This document shows positions 12,353 to 27,300 of a DNA stretch of 64,000 nt, one piece after another. How positions within the stretch are numbered: the stretch's first letter is position 1; each line of letters begins with the position of its first letter. A program made the translations under genes and the position numbers. Source of the stretch: Apus apus (Eukaryota; Chordata; Aves; Apodiformes; Apodidae); NCBI RefSeq assembly GCF_020740795.1, contig NC_067283.1, positions 8,335,659-8,399,658 on the forward strand, written 5' to 3'. The notes under the pieces were generated by a model. The model had not been told where the DNA came from and did not search any database. It saw only the letters and a program-made list of their open reading frames with translations.

Positions 12353-15300
12353 CTGAAAATACCAAAAACATGCATACAGTTCACATGCTACACAGACATT
12401 CCTCCTCATTCTGCATCAGGAAGGGCCATTCTGAACCATTCAAAGACATAAGGGAGTATTGCCCCACACACCACACCACAAATAGACTTCCCTGTGCATG
12501 TTTTTGTTAACAACCACAGTGAGTCTTGGGGCTCTATACTTGAGTAAAAATAGCTGAAGGGAAAATTGCAAATCTTTAACTAACTCAGTGAATACTGAGA
12601 CAGTAATCTTGCCTGACACAGGACTGAAGCCCCAAGTCCAAGCCCACCCCTTCCAGAGATTTATGGTGACTTGGCTATAAAATAACCCTATCAGAAATAC
12701 CTAGCTAACAGCTGGTTCGGATCTCGCCACAGTTTGAAGGATAGACCATGTATTCCTCTATTATTATCTGAAAGCCTCAAAAGATATCTGTACTTGTAAA
12801 ACTACTATAATTTAAATTAAAAAATAAAAAAATAATCAAAACAATATAGCTATAGTGTTCCAACTACACTGATAACTTATACATACCTATGCCTCTTGCG
12901 AAATATTCTCGACATAAATGAAGGTCATTTTCACAGGAAATCAAGATTATCTCCGGCAAACTCTAAAGGAAAGAAACTAATTGTAAGCTCAGAATAACAC
13001 AGTAAGATTTTACCAGTAAATTTTAGCAAGCAACACTCTACCCACTTTATTCTGCTTATGCTCCATGAGTTTGCGAAAAGATGGTTGTTTAGATAATACT
13101 TTTCCTCCTGCGCATTCCACAATAGCTTTCATGGTGGAAAGGCTGGGACAAATTCCAGGTGTAATGTAAAAATATTTTCCCTAAAAAGAGAAAAGAGAGA
13201 GTCAGAAAAAACATTTTGTTATCTGATTTCTGCAATGCATTAGGGTTTCATTATGATATGACTCTTCTCTTGCACAATCATGGGGCAGGCTTTGCAAGCT
13301 GGTGTTAGATGTCACAGCTTATGGTAGCAAGTTCATCAGCTGATGAGTTGTCCTTAATTACCACTGATATTTTCCTTGGAGGGCAAACCCACCATTTTGA
13401 TAAATTTAAACAAATTATGTGTGCCTATTTCTGTAAAATGACAACCAGGATCTCTAGAGGTCCCTTCCAACTCTGACAATTCCATGATTCTGTGAAACCT
13501 ACAAATGACCACTGGTTACACTAAGATGAAAAAGAAAAAAAAAAAAAAAAGCAATAGTAAATGCAGCTTGGTAAAACATGTAAGAACAACAATTTTCCTT
13601 GCTCTTCAAGCACAGGGATGTCTGAAGTGTTGCAAAAGAAATTTCAGATTCTAATTTATAGCCAATGTATTACTTCCTGGCAAAAATTATCCTACTACTG
13701 GACTGAGACCAACACAGGTAATCAGATCACAAAGTACATTATCTCTGTTCACCACTCATGAATTAAAAAACCCCTTACTATTTAGACTGCAAAACTGACC
13801 CAAAGGTAGATTTAGATTTAATAAAAGACATAGATTCTTACTCATTTCAGGTTGTAAAAAAACCCTTTTGAGGTGGTTTGCCTCAATAAAGAATCTCAAA
13901 TTTAGTTAGGCTGTAGAATCTCTCTAGCAACCTGGATCTTTGGACACCTCTCTGGACTGTAATATAATTTCAACCAGAGGCATGAACGCCATTTTGCACT
14001 ATCCTCATAAACAGCCAGGTGGTAAGGGCAGTCAGTCTTCAAAGAGAATCAGACTAGTGCTCCTTGAGGCTGAAGTGCAAACTCAGGCTCAGACTCTCAT
14101 GTTTATGCACAAATGCCTTGACTACCAGGATGGTGTAAAAAAAAATGGTCAAAATTTTGTAAGGTAACAAATACTATTAATGATATTGAGCATGTTTTGT
14201 TCACATTTACAGATCCAGTCAGTCAGAGGGCTGAGATCCATCCCAGCAATGCTTAAGAAGGAAGTGGAATTAAAGAAAAAAGTAAAATGTCTAACAAATG
14301 CTTCAGTTGATATGCTAGTCTGTTTTACACAAAAGCTGTGCTCTCGATGCTGAAAAAAATAAGTTGAAAAGCTCCAAGTATTTAAATATCCTTTTAAACT
14401 ACATACCTTGAACAGTGGAGCTACTTGTGCTCTCTTTAGAGACTCCTCTAAACTAAAGCAGAACAGCACCTCAGCTTCAGCATCTCTGAGCACAAAGTTC
14501 TGCTCATCTGAAAAAGAAAGACTTATCATGTAACCCACAGCAGGCAAAAACATCCATGTAACCCAAGATCTAATCTGAGCAGAAACTGTTGGTGGCAGAC
14601 TGACTCTAAATGGTACACTTTCATTAATTCTAACATACTATAATACTGCCTTTTATTAGGCATCTTACAAGGATGACCCATAATTACTTGGACAATAAAA
14701 TTGTGTGTGTGTTTTATACTTGTGTTTCTAGCTACAGTCACTGTCCTATAAAGCCCCTTTTCTAACTTATTGGAGGAACTTGTAAACTTTTATTTGTTGA
14801 TTTTCTATAAAAAAGGAGTAAAACAATTAAGCTCCAATCACTGTGACAACCTGTGGGAGCCCAGGAAGTCCAACTCCTCACACAGCCTTAACAGAGCAAA
14901 CTTTCAGTCTGTTTCACTTCTCCTGTAATTCAGTTAATGTTTTGGTTATTAGGTACCAAATTTGTCTCAACTTCATCCTTCCACACAAAAAGCTGTATTT
15001 CTAAATCAGATTTCACTCAAAACACCTATGTTTAAAGAATGAAAAAAAATGTATGGAGAACAAACTGTTTTTTCCAAGGACAATTTTGACAACCTTCAAG
15101 AGACAGTGTCAATATTCTTCAATAAAACAAAGAAAACCATTTTTCTAAACAACTGCCATTAGCTACAAATCCACTTGATTTCAGTAGACAAGTAAAGTAC
15201 TTCAAGTTCTAGATCAAAACAGTCATCCTAAATCCCCAGACTTTCTTTACTTCCCAATAACTTTCAAATAGATTGATTTCTCAGTTCACTGATGCTGAGC

Positions 15301-18300
15301 CATGCAAGCTGCCTTCTTCAGATTCATAAACCTTTGCTGATTTGTTGGTTAATTATCTATAAGTTTAAGTCTTTGCGATGGTTATGCAACTATGTTACAT
15401 ATTTGCTTCTTACAAATTCTATTAAAAACATCAAGCAAATAATCTGCCTTTAAGAAGATTTTCTTCAGATCCAACATCCTTGTCAAACAGACCAAAACCA
15501 TCTATTTTGTTATTTTCAGCTGTCAACAAAGAAGTAGCATAAACACAAATTTGACATCTTCCAACACAACTACTGTACTAGACTAATTAATTATTTAAAT
15601 GCATTTCCGTATTTATTTCCAATAGTGGTGTAGTGCTTTACACCTTCCATTCCAGAAAAGTTATTGAACCAAAAGTATTTGAGGCTTAAGAAATAATGTA
15701 ACCACAGGTAAAAATCTGTAAATGTCTCTATGAGAAATACAATGCTTAAGAAATCCAACCATTTAATCACCCTAAAGCAAATTCTAAAGGTTGTGGTTTT
15801 TGCTTCGTTTAATGCAAAGAAACTACAAAATCAGAGAAAAACTAAATGATACAAAATGTTCCACTGACAGAGAACTAATAAAATAATACATCATTTCTAC
15901 TTCTGACAGCTTTTTCAATGATACCAACATAATCTACCTCAAGTGAAATACCAACTAGCTGCTAGTACAATAACTTAAACACAAGTTACGAACTCATCAG
16001 ACTTCCTGTAGATTTAAAAGCTCTGCTTTCTAAACTGAACTCCATCAAACTTGGAAGAGACCCTAAAGTCAGAAGTCAAAACAACAAATATGCATCCCAT
16101 CCCCCATGCACTTAAATCAGCAAACCTTACATTTGCTATAGAAATTGATACTAGTTTTAACTTACCAACAAACTTCTGGCATTTGAAACACTCTTCTAAC
16201 CACTCTGGAGTTACTATGTGCTTGACTACAGAAATTGCTGTCAGGAACTTGACAGTTCGAGTCACTTTACTGGCAATTAGGTGGGTGCATTTCTGGGCAG
16301 ATTCTGCTACTTCACCTCCGAGGATATACAGTTTCTGAAAGTTGTACAACACACAAATCAAAATGCAACAGTCCTTCAAAAACTGGGAGGGAAAAAATAT
16401 GAAGATTCGCAACATCACCATCAAATAAAACTAAGCCTGTAATGAAACAGCAAATACAGGAAATTTCCATGTCACAGTCATTCCTAAAGCTAATTAATTT
16501 TGACAGAATTTAAAGCCATTGAAAATCCTGGTGTCACCAGAAATAAACTTCATCCAGCAAGACTGAAATCTACATTGTGCTTCTGCAGTTTTTTGGTTTT
16601 GGGTTATGTGTTTTTTAAAGCAAGGAAAGAACTGTTAAGATACAAACAAAATTATTTTCTAAGTGAAACGTGCTATAAAATTAAAAGTAAGCGTCACATT
16701 CATTAATTTTGCTCTTCTCTATGGAACTTATCATATATACTGTAGCTGCAGTAAACTTAATTTTGCCAGTCTTTTCTTCAGAAGAAAAGCATCTCATGAA
16801 AACCACATATTCTTCAAATGCACTAGTTCAACACGTATTTTTCCTGGCACTGGACAACTATCCTTTTCTTCCTTGATTAAAACTACCAAGCCCAAACTAC
16901 CTCAATCACAATTTCTATCTGGTCAGTTAAGATACAAATCATTATCTGATGGGATTAGTAATACAACTAATCAACTAGTGAGGCATATCAAATTACCACA
17001 GGTGTCAGTTACAAATAAAGACTGCTTCCTCCCATAAAGGTTTAAAGAATGAAAAAAATATTTGGACAACTTTAGTATCTACGCACCACAGATTTCTCAT
17101 TTTGACAAGCATTTTGTCCAAACAAATAAAAGCCCCACAAATTTGTGCAAGCATAAATGCTGAACATAATAGGGTCATGTTGTTGTATCAGTCATCAGTA
17201 GCCTCAAACGCAGGAAGTTCTACTGGGTGTGTTAGAAACCTTAAAAAGACCTCTGGCATCACTCTGTACTTTGCTGCTCTGAGAATAAGGAACAACTAGG
17301 ATGGACAGTGACAATATTGTAAACTTTACTTCACTGGGCTGGTGTACTTTGACAGTTTGCAGAGAGATGATACACAGAAGTATTATCCAGTGACACTGAA
17401 GCTCCCCACTCTATGTCCTTCGAAACACATTGTGAACACTATGCTTGTACACCTATGAAAGGCAAAGGCTGTTATTTTCACAGTCAATACATGTTCACCT
17501 CAAACACTGTACACATATGAGTGAAGATCTTACAAGACTTCCACTCTGATGTTCAACGTACCCTTTGGGCAAACACGAAACAGAGACTACCCTTCCATCT
17601 CAAGAACTAAGCAGCCTCACTCAGACAGGTACCCAAACTCTGAAAGGTTTGGATGGTACCACCACTGCCAAGTTTAGATTCAACATCACAAGCCTTGATG
17701 CTGAAGTTCATTTTCTACTATTTGTGAGCCATAGCTGGTACCAAACCAGATCCTCCATGTAATTAACAGAGTACCAACACAACAGAAAATGAGAAGCTGA
17801 CATTGCAAATTTATGGGAAATACTGAAAAATATTTTTTGTTCCAAAATATTTTATGTTCCAAAATACTTAATATCACGCTTCAAATGCAAAAGGGAAAAA
17901 ACCCTCAAAAATCCTACTACTTAAAAACAAGTCTAGGTATACTGAAGAAGATACTAGGTATTTTTGAGCACACCGAAGTGATGCATATTTCCAAGAAGTG
18001 TGGAGGATTCAAACTAGACCTAATTTCCTTTTGGTTATCTACCAGCAGGCATCATAGGCAGGATCTTTTATGTACTACTGAGTTCAGCAGTGAAAAAAAA
18101 ACCCTGTGCCTCAAACCTCAGCCAACATGTGAAAAACAACTAAATGAAAACTTCTTTAGGAACAAATATTTAAGGTTCAAGGAATTACTGGATTTTTATA
18201 GCATTAAAAGAATGTTAGAAATTAGAGTGATGTTCTGGGACAGGTTTACTAGGGAACAGAACAGTGTCTTCCTGGGAACTAACTACCTCACACCTGCCAT

Positions 18301-21300
18301 AACCTTTGTCATCAGCTTTCCTTGAAGCACTTGGCATTACAGATAGTAACTACAACAGAAGAATCTTGGGTATTATCCAGTACAACCATTACTCCTTTTC
18401 TCACCTAAATACGGTTATCGAGTTTGCTGATTTGAAAACAAATGTGGAAGGGGCTTCTTGCTTTTTAAAACAATCATATGGAAAGAAAAAACAAGCAGTA
18501 CATAAGTATGAAGTAGTTTACTAAAGCAGAACCGTTACCAAATAAAACTCATTTCACATAAATCTACACCCTACCATCAGCCCCAGCAAGTATGGATTTA
18601 TATTCACTTATTGTACACTCATCATGTCTTAGATAGCAAAAATTCAACACTGTGAAAAATGTTGGCAGAGGTTTCAATGTAGTTCACAAGAGATAAGCAT
18701 GAAAATCACCTTAATGTACTGCTGAACTTGCATAGGTTCGAACCCCGTGAAGAGCACCATTGGCGTCGATTCTGGGGTGAGCTTTTTAGTAGGTGGTGGT
18801 AGGTCTTCAATCCTACAAAATACATGAAATACAGCAGCATGTGAAGTTAGGGCCAAAGTTGCATAATTATTATTTTAAAACTAGACAAGTACACTCTTGC
18901 AACTTTTACCAACAGGAGTACTGAGATGAATAAGAATTAGGTAGGATCGATCTCCTTCTCAAGAAAAAATTTCTATGCTGAGAACAGGACTATTGTCCTG
19001 TTTCTCTTCTCTCCCAGTTCTCTAACTACTTCACAATCTCTAGTTATTATTTTATTCCTGCCAATTGAGCAGCTGGCAATATACAAAAAACATTGCTAGT
19101 TATTTCAACTCACCGGGCACAGGATGGAGCTTTTTCTGTAAAAAAAGTAAATTAAGGACTACTGGCATTAATTGCTCACTCTTCTTACCTTGCTCTTTTG
19201 GAAGATGGCTGAAGACTGGACTCATTCTGCTTTGGTTTCAAAGGCAACCTTACACCCTGAAATTAAATCAGCTACACATTTATATCTGAATTGAGCGCAG
19301 AGAAACCAACTTCTATTCTGAAAGATGAAAACTAGACATCAAATGTTCTAAGACTATGACAGAAAATTAAACACAAATGAGTACCTACTGCTTACACAAC
19401 TGACTGGAGCAAAGCTGAGCATTAACCAAAGCTTCTCCATAAAGATATGTAATAATTTATGTGAACACCAAATAAAATATTGTGGGACTTTTTTTTTCCT
19501 TTAAATAAAACTGACAATCATCAATGGAAATCCTAATTAATCAAATGAGAAAGAGGCTGAAAACCTGTCCATTTGTTAAATACATGAAGACTACAATAAT
19601 TTTTCAGGTGCTTAAATACCAACAGAAAATGCTGGCAACTGCCTTTCAAACACTCAGGTCCCCTGCCTACATAAACAGAAGCTCCAGTGCATGCTCAGGT
19701 ACTCACTGGATAGACACTCCCAGTCTCTCCAGTACTGATCAGCCACTAGAGCATTTGCCCTGGAGTAGAGAAATGTAGCTTTTACTTAGAAATATTTAGA
19801 AGTGTGGCTGTTATTTGTAACTTGATTTTGTATATCCTAGTGCAGGTTTCTAGCTCTGGAAAAGACTATTTCTCAAGATTTCTTGGAAAAAAAAAAAACA
19901 GTAGCAGGAAGTACAGCCAGGAGGCTCAGTATGGGTCTGTGTAAGTCCCTTGGGCATGTTGCTCACACCATATATACACGTGCTCACACAATTCAACATA
20001 CCATTAGAAGTTCTGGTGACACCTTTAATGGGACTCTCCAAGCATCTAAGACATGAAGAACAAAATAAAAATGAGATCATACGAAGTTATTTTTAATAGA
20101 AGACACATGCTTCCATTGATTAAATAGGTACATATATAACTGCTACAGAACAGAATTTTGAGACCAAAACTCTTACCCAGAAGATTTTGAACTAGATGTT
20201 GACTAGGAGAAAGAGGATCTTGAAGACTGAACACTGTATACCGACTGTGCTGTATCTGCCGTAAAGCTTCAAAATTTCCTAGCAGGATGTCACAGAGCCA
20301 CTGTGCATTCACACATGGTATCCTCCACTCTTTAGCTTTCTCATACTTCAAGCCACTGGGCCTTATTGTTCAGAAATTCAGAAAAAAAAGATATATTTTA
20401 ATAAAATAGGTGAAATAGAGATTTCTAATAATAAACAAAAAATACTAGTATTTCTGTGTTAGCATATCACCCATTTTAATTGTGACAAAGCAGATACTCT
20501 GAAAAAATACTTTTGCTTTAGGTGCTAAACAAGTCAATTAGGGGAGAATTTCTGCCCCAAAAGGAATCAGTCAGACCTGGATTTAACTTAATTTTCCTTC
20601 CGCCAACGTTCCTTTACCACGTAACAGTGTGTAGTTGTTTCTTAAACTAAATTAGATCACTAAGTTTATTGCTATCAAATCACAAAACTGATTAAAATTA
20701 ACAATCCTATCATGAGATGTAACTAGCACCTCACATTTAAGAAAAGCACTAACTGGCAAGAGGCAACTGAGAAGATGAGTACTGCAGAGATAAACCACTT
20801 ACTCTTTACAGATGAGAACCGTGTTGCTGCGACACAGATAGCCTGTGTATTTGGCACCTGCTAGGTAGGCCATTAGTTTGAGGTCATCTCTGTCACTATC
20901 AACAAATCCTGTCACAGAGATTATCTACAGACAGAAAGAGACAGTTACAGACAATAGAAAATAGGCAGTATTACAAAACACTCCTGGTGACAGTCTTTTT
21001 CTGTTACTTAACTTTTTTGCATTACAATGAAATACACGGTATTGTAACTATGCCACAGAGGCACTTAAAACTTGCCTGTCAGGATACACAAAGTACAATT
21101 TAAAAATTGGTTTATACATTAAAATTGTAGGTTTCTAGCACTAGTTCTGACTCAGAAAGAAAAAACGTCATTCCACTGGTCAGCTTTTTCTCATATACAA
21201 AGACTGTAGTTTTACTACGAAAGAGCTCACAGCTAGTTTTCTTCTCACACTTGTCTTGCCTCCTTCTTATGCTGGTGTTTGTACACAGGAAGACAGAAAA

Positions 21301-24300
21301 ACATTAATACTTACTTGCCTCACTCTGCTTTTGAACATCTCCTGAATGCTCTGCTCTACCCTGCCATGACACTCAACAAACTGAGCCAGCTGATCACGGG
21401 TTACTAACCAATTCCACCTCTTCCTTTCTTATCCTCAGTCTTGACAAGTTTCCCTTTTTGCTATTCTCTCCTTTAGTTTAGGAAAGGTAATGGCAATTTT
21501 GTTGCTGATAACAAACTACACTTTTACATTACATGTTACATTTAGTAACCACTGCATTCACATGCATATTGTTACAGTCTGATTTTTCCAAACCTCTATT
21601 TCTTTCTATGTCTTTTAGAACTAGGTAGTGAGGTGGCTGTCAGCCTGCAAGTCTGTATCCAGCACAAAGAAATCCAATGCCAAGACAAAGTTTGGCATCT
21701 TTTGATGTTGCTCAGTCTATTTTAAGATGCATCTGATTAAACTGCAAATTTGTCTTTCAACCCCACACAATTCAACTTCCCCAGTGCTCCTCAATGCAGA
21801 CTACTGGAATGGTGACTTCCTATTCCCTGATTAACAGCACAGGCTTCCTTTTCTGGTATTTCCTAAGCATTGATCCAGAAAAAGTAAAAAGCTCAAAAAA
21901 TGCCCTCAAAATCCTGGGTTATGTTAAAGGAAGCATGTACTGTTGGACATGCTGTCAGTCAAGAACCAGGTGTCTTGGACTCCTGTCATCTTCCTATGTA
22001 TAACTCCTGTAATCTTTGCACCACATTCGCTCTTAAGAGAACAATTAACAAAACACGAGTGTTAATCTTCAGAACTTTTAAGACCTGCAAAGCACTCTGA
22101 ATCCTGCTGTATGCATCACATCAACATGGGACTTTGGGATTCATAGAAGCTTTTATTCCAAAAAAATGTGTGTTTTGCTTTGAGTAAGCACCTTCCAGCT
22201 ATATTTTAATACTGCTCATGTAACGAAACAAGCATTCTTTAGATAAAAGCTTTTTCTTCTCACATGTTGAGCGCATGGCTTTCCTCCTGGTGGAAAGGCC
22301 ACTGGAAAATGAAGGGCTCGATGAGGTGGTACCATTTTCTTCTTCTTCAAGATAGTGTTCAGCCAATGTGCTGTAATACATCTCTTCCTTTCTCTTAAAG
22401 CCTATGAATACAGGCATAAACAGCTTTTAAAAATCAAAACATGTCTTCCTTTTATTAAAAAATGTTTCTACAATACAAAGCTTCAATTTCAATAATTTGC
22501 TTCTCTCTACGATTTCAGGATCCTCCTTCTCACAGCAACCTTCCCAGTGTTCTCTGGAATAAATTTACTACATTCATTCTTAAAGTTTGTTAAACCATGT
22601 CATTAAAAACTTTAATGTTATACTTACAATCTAAGCATGAAGTACATCTGAAAAGCCCTACCTTTTCAATAATTATAATTTCCAACTAAATGAAATTATG
22701 TATGAATACACATCACTGGTTTGCTTACCTGAGCAAACATGTTACTGACTTGGCTTTCACAAAGAAGATGTGTACATCTGCTTGTGAGGGTAGGGTCCAC
22801 TGTCCCACCATGTGCTTGAATGATCTGAAAAGAGAACAAACCTGAAATTCTGAGTATATACATAAAAACTCAAATTACCCTAAGAAAAAAAAAAACAACA
22901 AAAAAACAGTCTGAAATAAAGTCTACTCTTTATGGCTGTCAGCACTAGCACCATTCCACTGCAGTTACCCCCCCAAAGTGGTTTGTTATTTAGCTTAAAA
23001 ACATTTTTGAAAAAAAAATGGAGAAAATAAAATTAAATATGCACCTTTTTACTGAGATACAAAAGGTCTTTTCAGAATCAATTGAAAAAAAAAACAACAA
23101 ATAAAGATATATAACAAAAATAACCTCATGTTTATTTTTGCAGTTTAACTAATAAACAGTTTTTATGAACTATTCAATTCTATGTCAGAAATAAACACAA
23201 GTGCTGTTAAAAATGTCAACAGCTTACTTGATTATGCAAAATTGTAGGGAAAATTCAACTACAAAATCCATCAGAAGTTTCTGAAGAACATCAAAGTCCT
23301 CTCATTTAGGAAAGGATACAATCAGATATTTCTGAAAAATAGAAGTTGGCAAAAAATAGAAATGCTCTATTCCTCCATCTTATTCAGTCAGGTGGATACC
23401 TCACAGGCTACTAAATGCCAAAATTATATGCAGAAAAAGTATTTTTATACAACCAAGTTAAAGAAAGAGCAACGCAATATTACACTTGCTGCACTACAGC
23501 TGACTAACTAAAAGCATAAATAGTTAAGGCTACAACTTACTTAGCCAATGGTCTGACTGAAGACAACTTAAGTCAAGCAGGCTGCACAACTAAGGCATTT
23601 TTATTACTTTTTCTGGTCACCTGCAGTTGAATGATGACTTTTAGGTTGTAACACAAACATTATACAAAAGGATGCCTAAAGGGAAGTAATCAGTGCTGAA
23701 ATTCTTCCAGTCATTCCTTTTAGGGTTTAGTCACTATGACTTTATGTTATCACATAGTTTTTCAAAAGTACAGCAGAAACTTACCCGTTTCCAGGTTGCC
23801 AACAGTTGTTTGTCAGACATCTGTTCTGGGTAATCAGCAATTGCAAAGACACAGCCCAGTAGGAAATACTCTTCTGGAACTGGAATAGTTTGGCACATAA
23901 AAGAAAAGAAAATTAAATACTTAAAAAGTCTGAAGAGTTCATCCAAGAACGTATTTGCTACACTAATCTTTCCTATTACCAGGTTATAAACTTCACTTAA
24001 TTCTGGAGTGAATTTTTCTTGGAAAAAATAGTATCCAAAATTTCAAAGCTGACAGCCAAGTCTAAAAGCACAGCTCAGGGCTTTTTATTCTTGTTCTGGG
24101 TGTTTTTTTTCTTAGAGGAAGGGAAGCTAAAGAGGTAGAAGAAAGGGGTACCAAAAGAAAAACAACTCACTCTTTTATATAAATCATCTACGGATAGTCA
24201 AAATAATAAAAAAAACCATTCAGTTCTACTAGCATAGACAGAACTCAAAGCAAGGTATGACAACTTTCTATCTGATTCTGAATTCTCCTTAATTAACTAG

Positions 24301-27300
24301 TATTTCCAAAATTTAAGCTGTCTTTCCAGTTGTTATCCTCTCTGAAATCCCCTTTCCTCTCTTCCTAAGGTAAAAATGCATAGACTAACACAGTTCTCAT
24401 AGCCTAATTTATATGCTAGTGGCTTAAAGTACATATTTGACGAGAAAGTTCTCAGTGCTCTCAGGCTTTTTAGATTTCTGGATCATCCTTAGTTTTAATT
24501 TAAATCTGTTTCCCTAAAAATTAGTAAAACTGGTCCTGAGCCATGGATGGCGTTTCTAAATCTTACAATCTCATACTGCAAACACAGAATCATTTTTTGA
24601 TGTTCTAACCCACATCACGTCATGTCATCAGCTGCTTTTTTCAAGGATCAGGAGGCAATAATTACTAACTCTCTGCTGCTGGGTCGTGTCCAAAAAGCGG
24701 CTGTTGTTGCAGTTGTTGTTGCTGTTGCTGGTGTTGCGGCTGCTGGGCTACAACTTGATGCTGTAGGACTTGAGATGTCTGAGTCAAGTGTTGTGCTGCC
24801 TGATTCTGCATTTGCTGTTGCTGATGCTGTTGGTGTAACCGTTGTAAGTGCTGCTGCTGCAACTGCTGCTGCTGCATTTGCTGTTGCTGATGTTGCAGCT
24901 GTTGTTGCTGCAGATTCTGCTGCTGTAGCTGCTGCAGTTGCTGCTGCTGTAGCTGCTGCTGCTGCAGCTGATGAAGCTGCTGTTGCAAAGCATGTTGCTG
25001 TTGGAACTGGAGCTGCTGCTGCTGAGGACGGTGGAGCTGCTGTTGAGCATGCAACTGCTGCTGTGGAAACTGAAGCTGCTGTTGTGCGAACTGGTGCTGC
25101 TGATGAACTTGCTGCTGCTGTTGTGAAAACTGATGGGGCTGTTGATGTTGGAAAGACTGCTGGGAAATCTGGGGTTGCTGCTGCTGTTGTTGCTGTTGTA
25201 ACTGCATAAGTTGTTGAGGTTGAAGGTGTAAAAGAGGATGGTGCTGTTGTTGCTGTGCTTGATGAGACTGCTGTAATAAATGTGTCTCTGGTGTTAGTTT
25301 CACTTGACTAAACAGCACCGCATTTGGATGTCCCTGTTGGCTATGATTTACTTGTTGTTCTAAACTTTTTGTAGGTGCTGAAAGTGATTGTAATATCTAG
25401 AAAACAAAGATTAGTTTTGTGACCTTTTTGTTGTCATTCAGTTTTAAAATTATTTCAAGAACTACTGGGCAACTATAATTCTCAAAATCAAAGAACCCTA
25501 TTCTTAAATACATTGCGAGCTAAACAAAAAACTTTCACTGTTAATAGCAAAATGAAAAGATAGGACTTACAGAGAATAAAGTGTGGAGCTACACATGGCT
25601 CCTAATATGTGATAATGCATCTTTTAGCAGAAGTTTAAAAGATTAAAACCCATCCCTGTATTATTGCTATGTCCAATAGGATTATATTAATAACTACCTT
25701 GATCAATTCCATCCACTGTAATATTCATTTTACAATCCTGTCGGTCTATTACGGTAAAAAATTAGTCCTATAGTCTCATTTTCTTTAGCTTAAAAATTGC
25801 TAATAATGCCTCTACTAATTAAGGCTGTTTGAAACATGAGAACTTAAAACAACCTTTTGCCTTCTTTTGAACCAATTAATGAGCATTTAGCTCTATTTTT
25901 TAAACTGAATTCTGAAATGAAGAAAAAAATTAAATCTGCTGAGTACTAATAGTTTAATGGGAAAAAAATCCTAACTAACCCATCCTTAAGAATAATAGAT
26001 TTTAAGTTTATAGACAGCGCTAAAGTAATCTGAAGTTTAATTTCATTTTTAGATGTATAACTCACCGTCAAGGGAAAAATCATTTCACACTAAGCAGACA
26101 CAAGTTAAGCAAATGAAGTTTTAAAGCATCAGAAAAGGGAAAATTAGGCAGATTCCCAACAGATCAAAATGAGTTCTACATCATTATTAAAATATTTTAA
26201 TATAAACTACCTATCAAAAATTAGAAGAAGCAACAGGAACCTCTCAACTCTTCATAAAGTCTTTAAACATGAAAGCAGCTTTGGTGAATCCTGCAAAGCT
26301 TGATTGCTTTCCCCACATTATTCCACTGTAAACTTCAGTGATACGTGTGTGGACGAGACAGGAATCAAAGCACATCACTACAACACAAAGCCAATTAACT
26401 GTACCCTGTCAATGAGACATCCATTAACTCTTCATCAGAGGTGTTTCAAGTGTTTTTTTACAAAGCACTTCAAAATACCTCAGGTTCCATCTAAGTAATT
26501 TTGATGCTGTTGGTACAGCATGCATTTACAACCACGATTATCAATGCATCATCCATCACTAATATTTAGACAGCATCACAGTATCAACATTAAAAAGCTA
26601 AAAATAACATACACAAAAAGAGTGTTTCTGTGGCTCAGTATGAGGAAAGAGCTTCATGCTGCTCTCCACAAAAAGTCCCAAAAGTCAAAATTACAGCAGC
26701 TTCAGGACACATATTTCAAAACAAAGGGATAAAACTTTCAAAAGTATCCTAGTGCTATATTCAGAAAGTAACTTCGTATCTGCAAAATGCCACCTTCTTA
26801 CAGATCTCACCATTCGCCAGAAATCTGAGGTTCAAATTAAACATGAACTTTCCATGACTTCACTAAGACATGGAATCCACCCAAGACTGGTACCCAAGTA
26901 GGACACAAATTTAACCTAACCAGAGGGAAGTTTTAAGGAAAAAGGTAGAATTAGTATTCCTCCCTCTAGGAAGCAGATTCAGAATTCTAAGATTCAAAGC
27001 TTTTCTCCATGTGCCGGAGCTAGCACACAGCACCCTACACAGCAGCCTGATAACAGTACCTGAGCACTGTCCTTGCACTGAATGGGCCAGTCCCTAGCCT
27101 AAAAGACTTCTGGAGAACAAAGTCTAGCTGAAGCACAATACCATCAACTGCCCTTTAGCTCTATAAATATTACTTACAGAAAAATACTTCCACAGAGATA
27201 CCACTAAAGAGTATTTGACAGTACAATTATTGGGTTGGATGTGTTGTACAGACATGAAAGCATCAGCCAGCTTACCAGCACTGGCCAACCGACCAGGACT

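Noticed and set aside
22199..22417. A 72-codon minus-strand frame beginning [20 protein letters not shown]
   Set aside because: It is an out-of-register shadow of PAXIP1 exon 10; the coding register is [15 protein letters not shown].
24622..25209. A 195-codon Ala/Val-rich open frame on the plus strand
   Set aside because: It is the antisense reading of the CAG/CAA repeat of PAXIP1 exon 7; repeats of this kind open several frames by composition alone.
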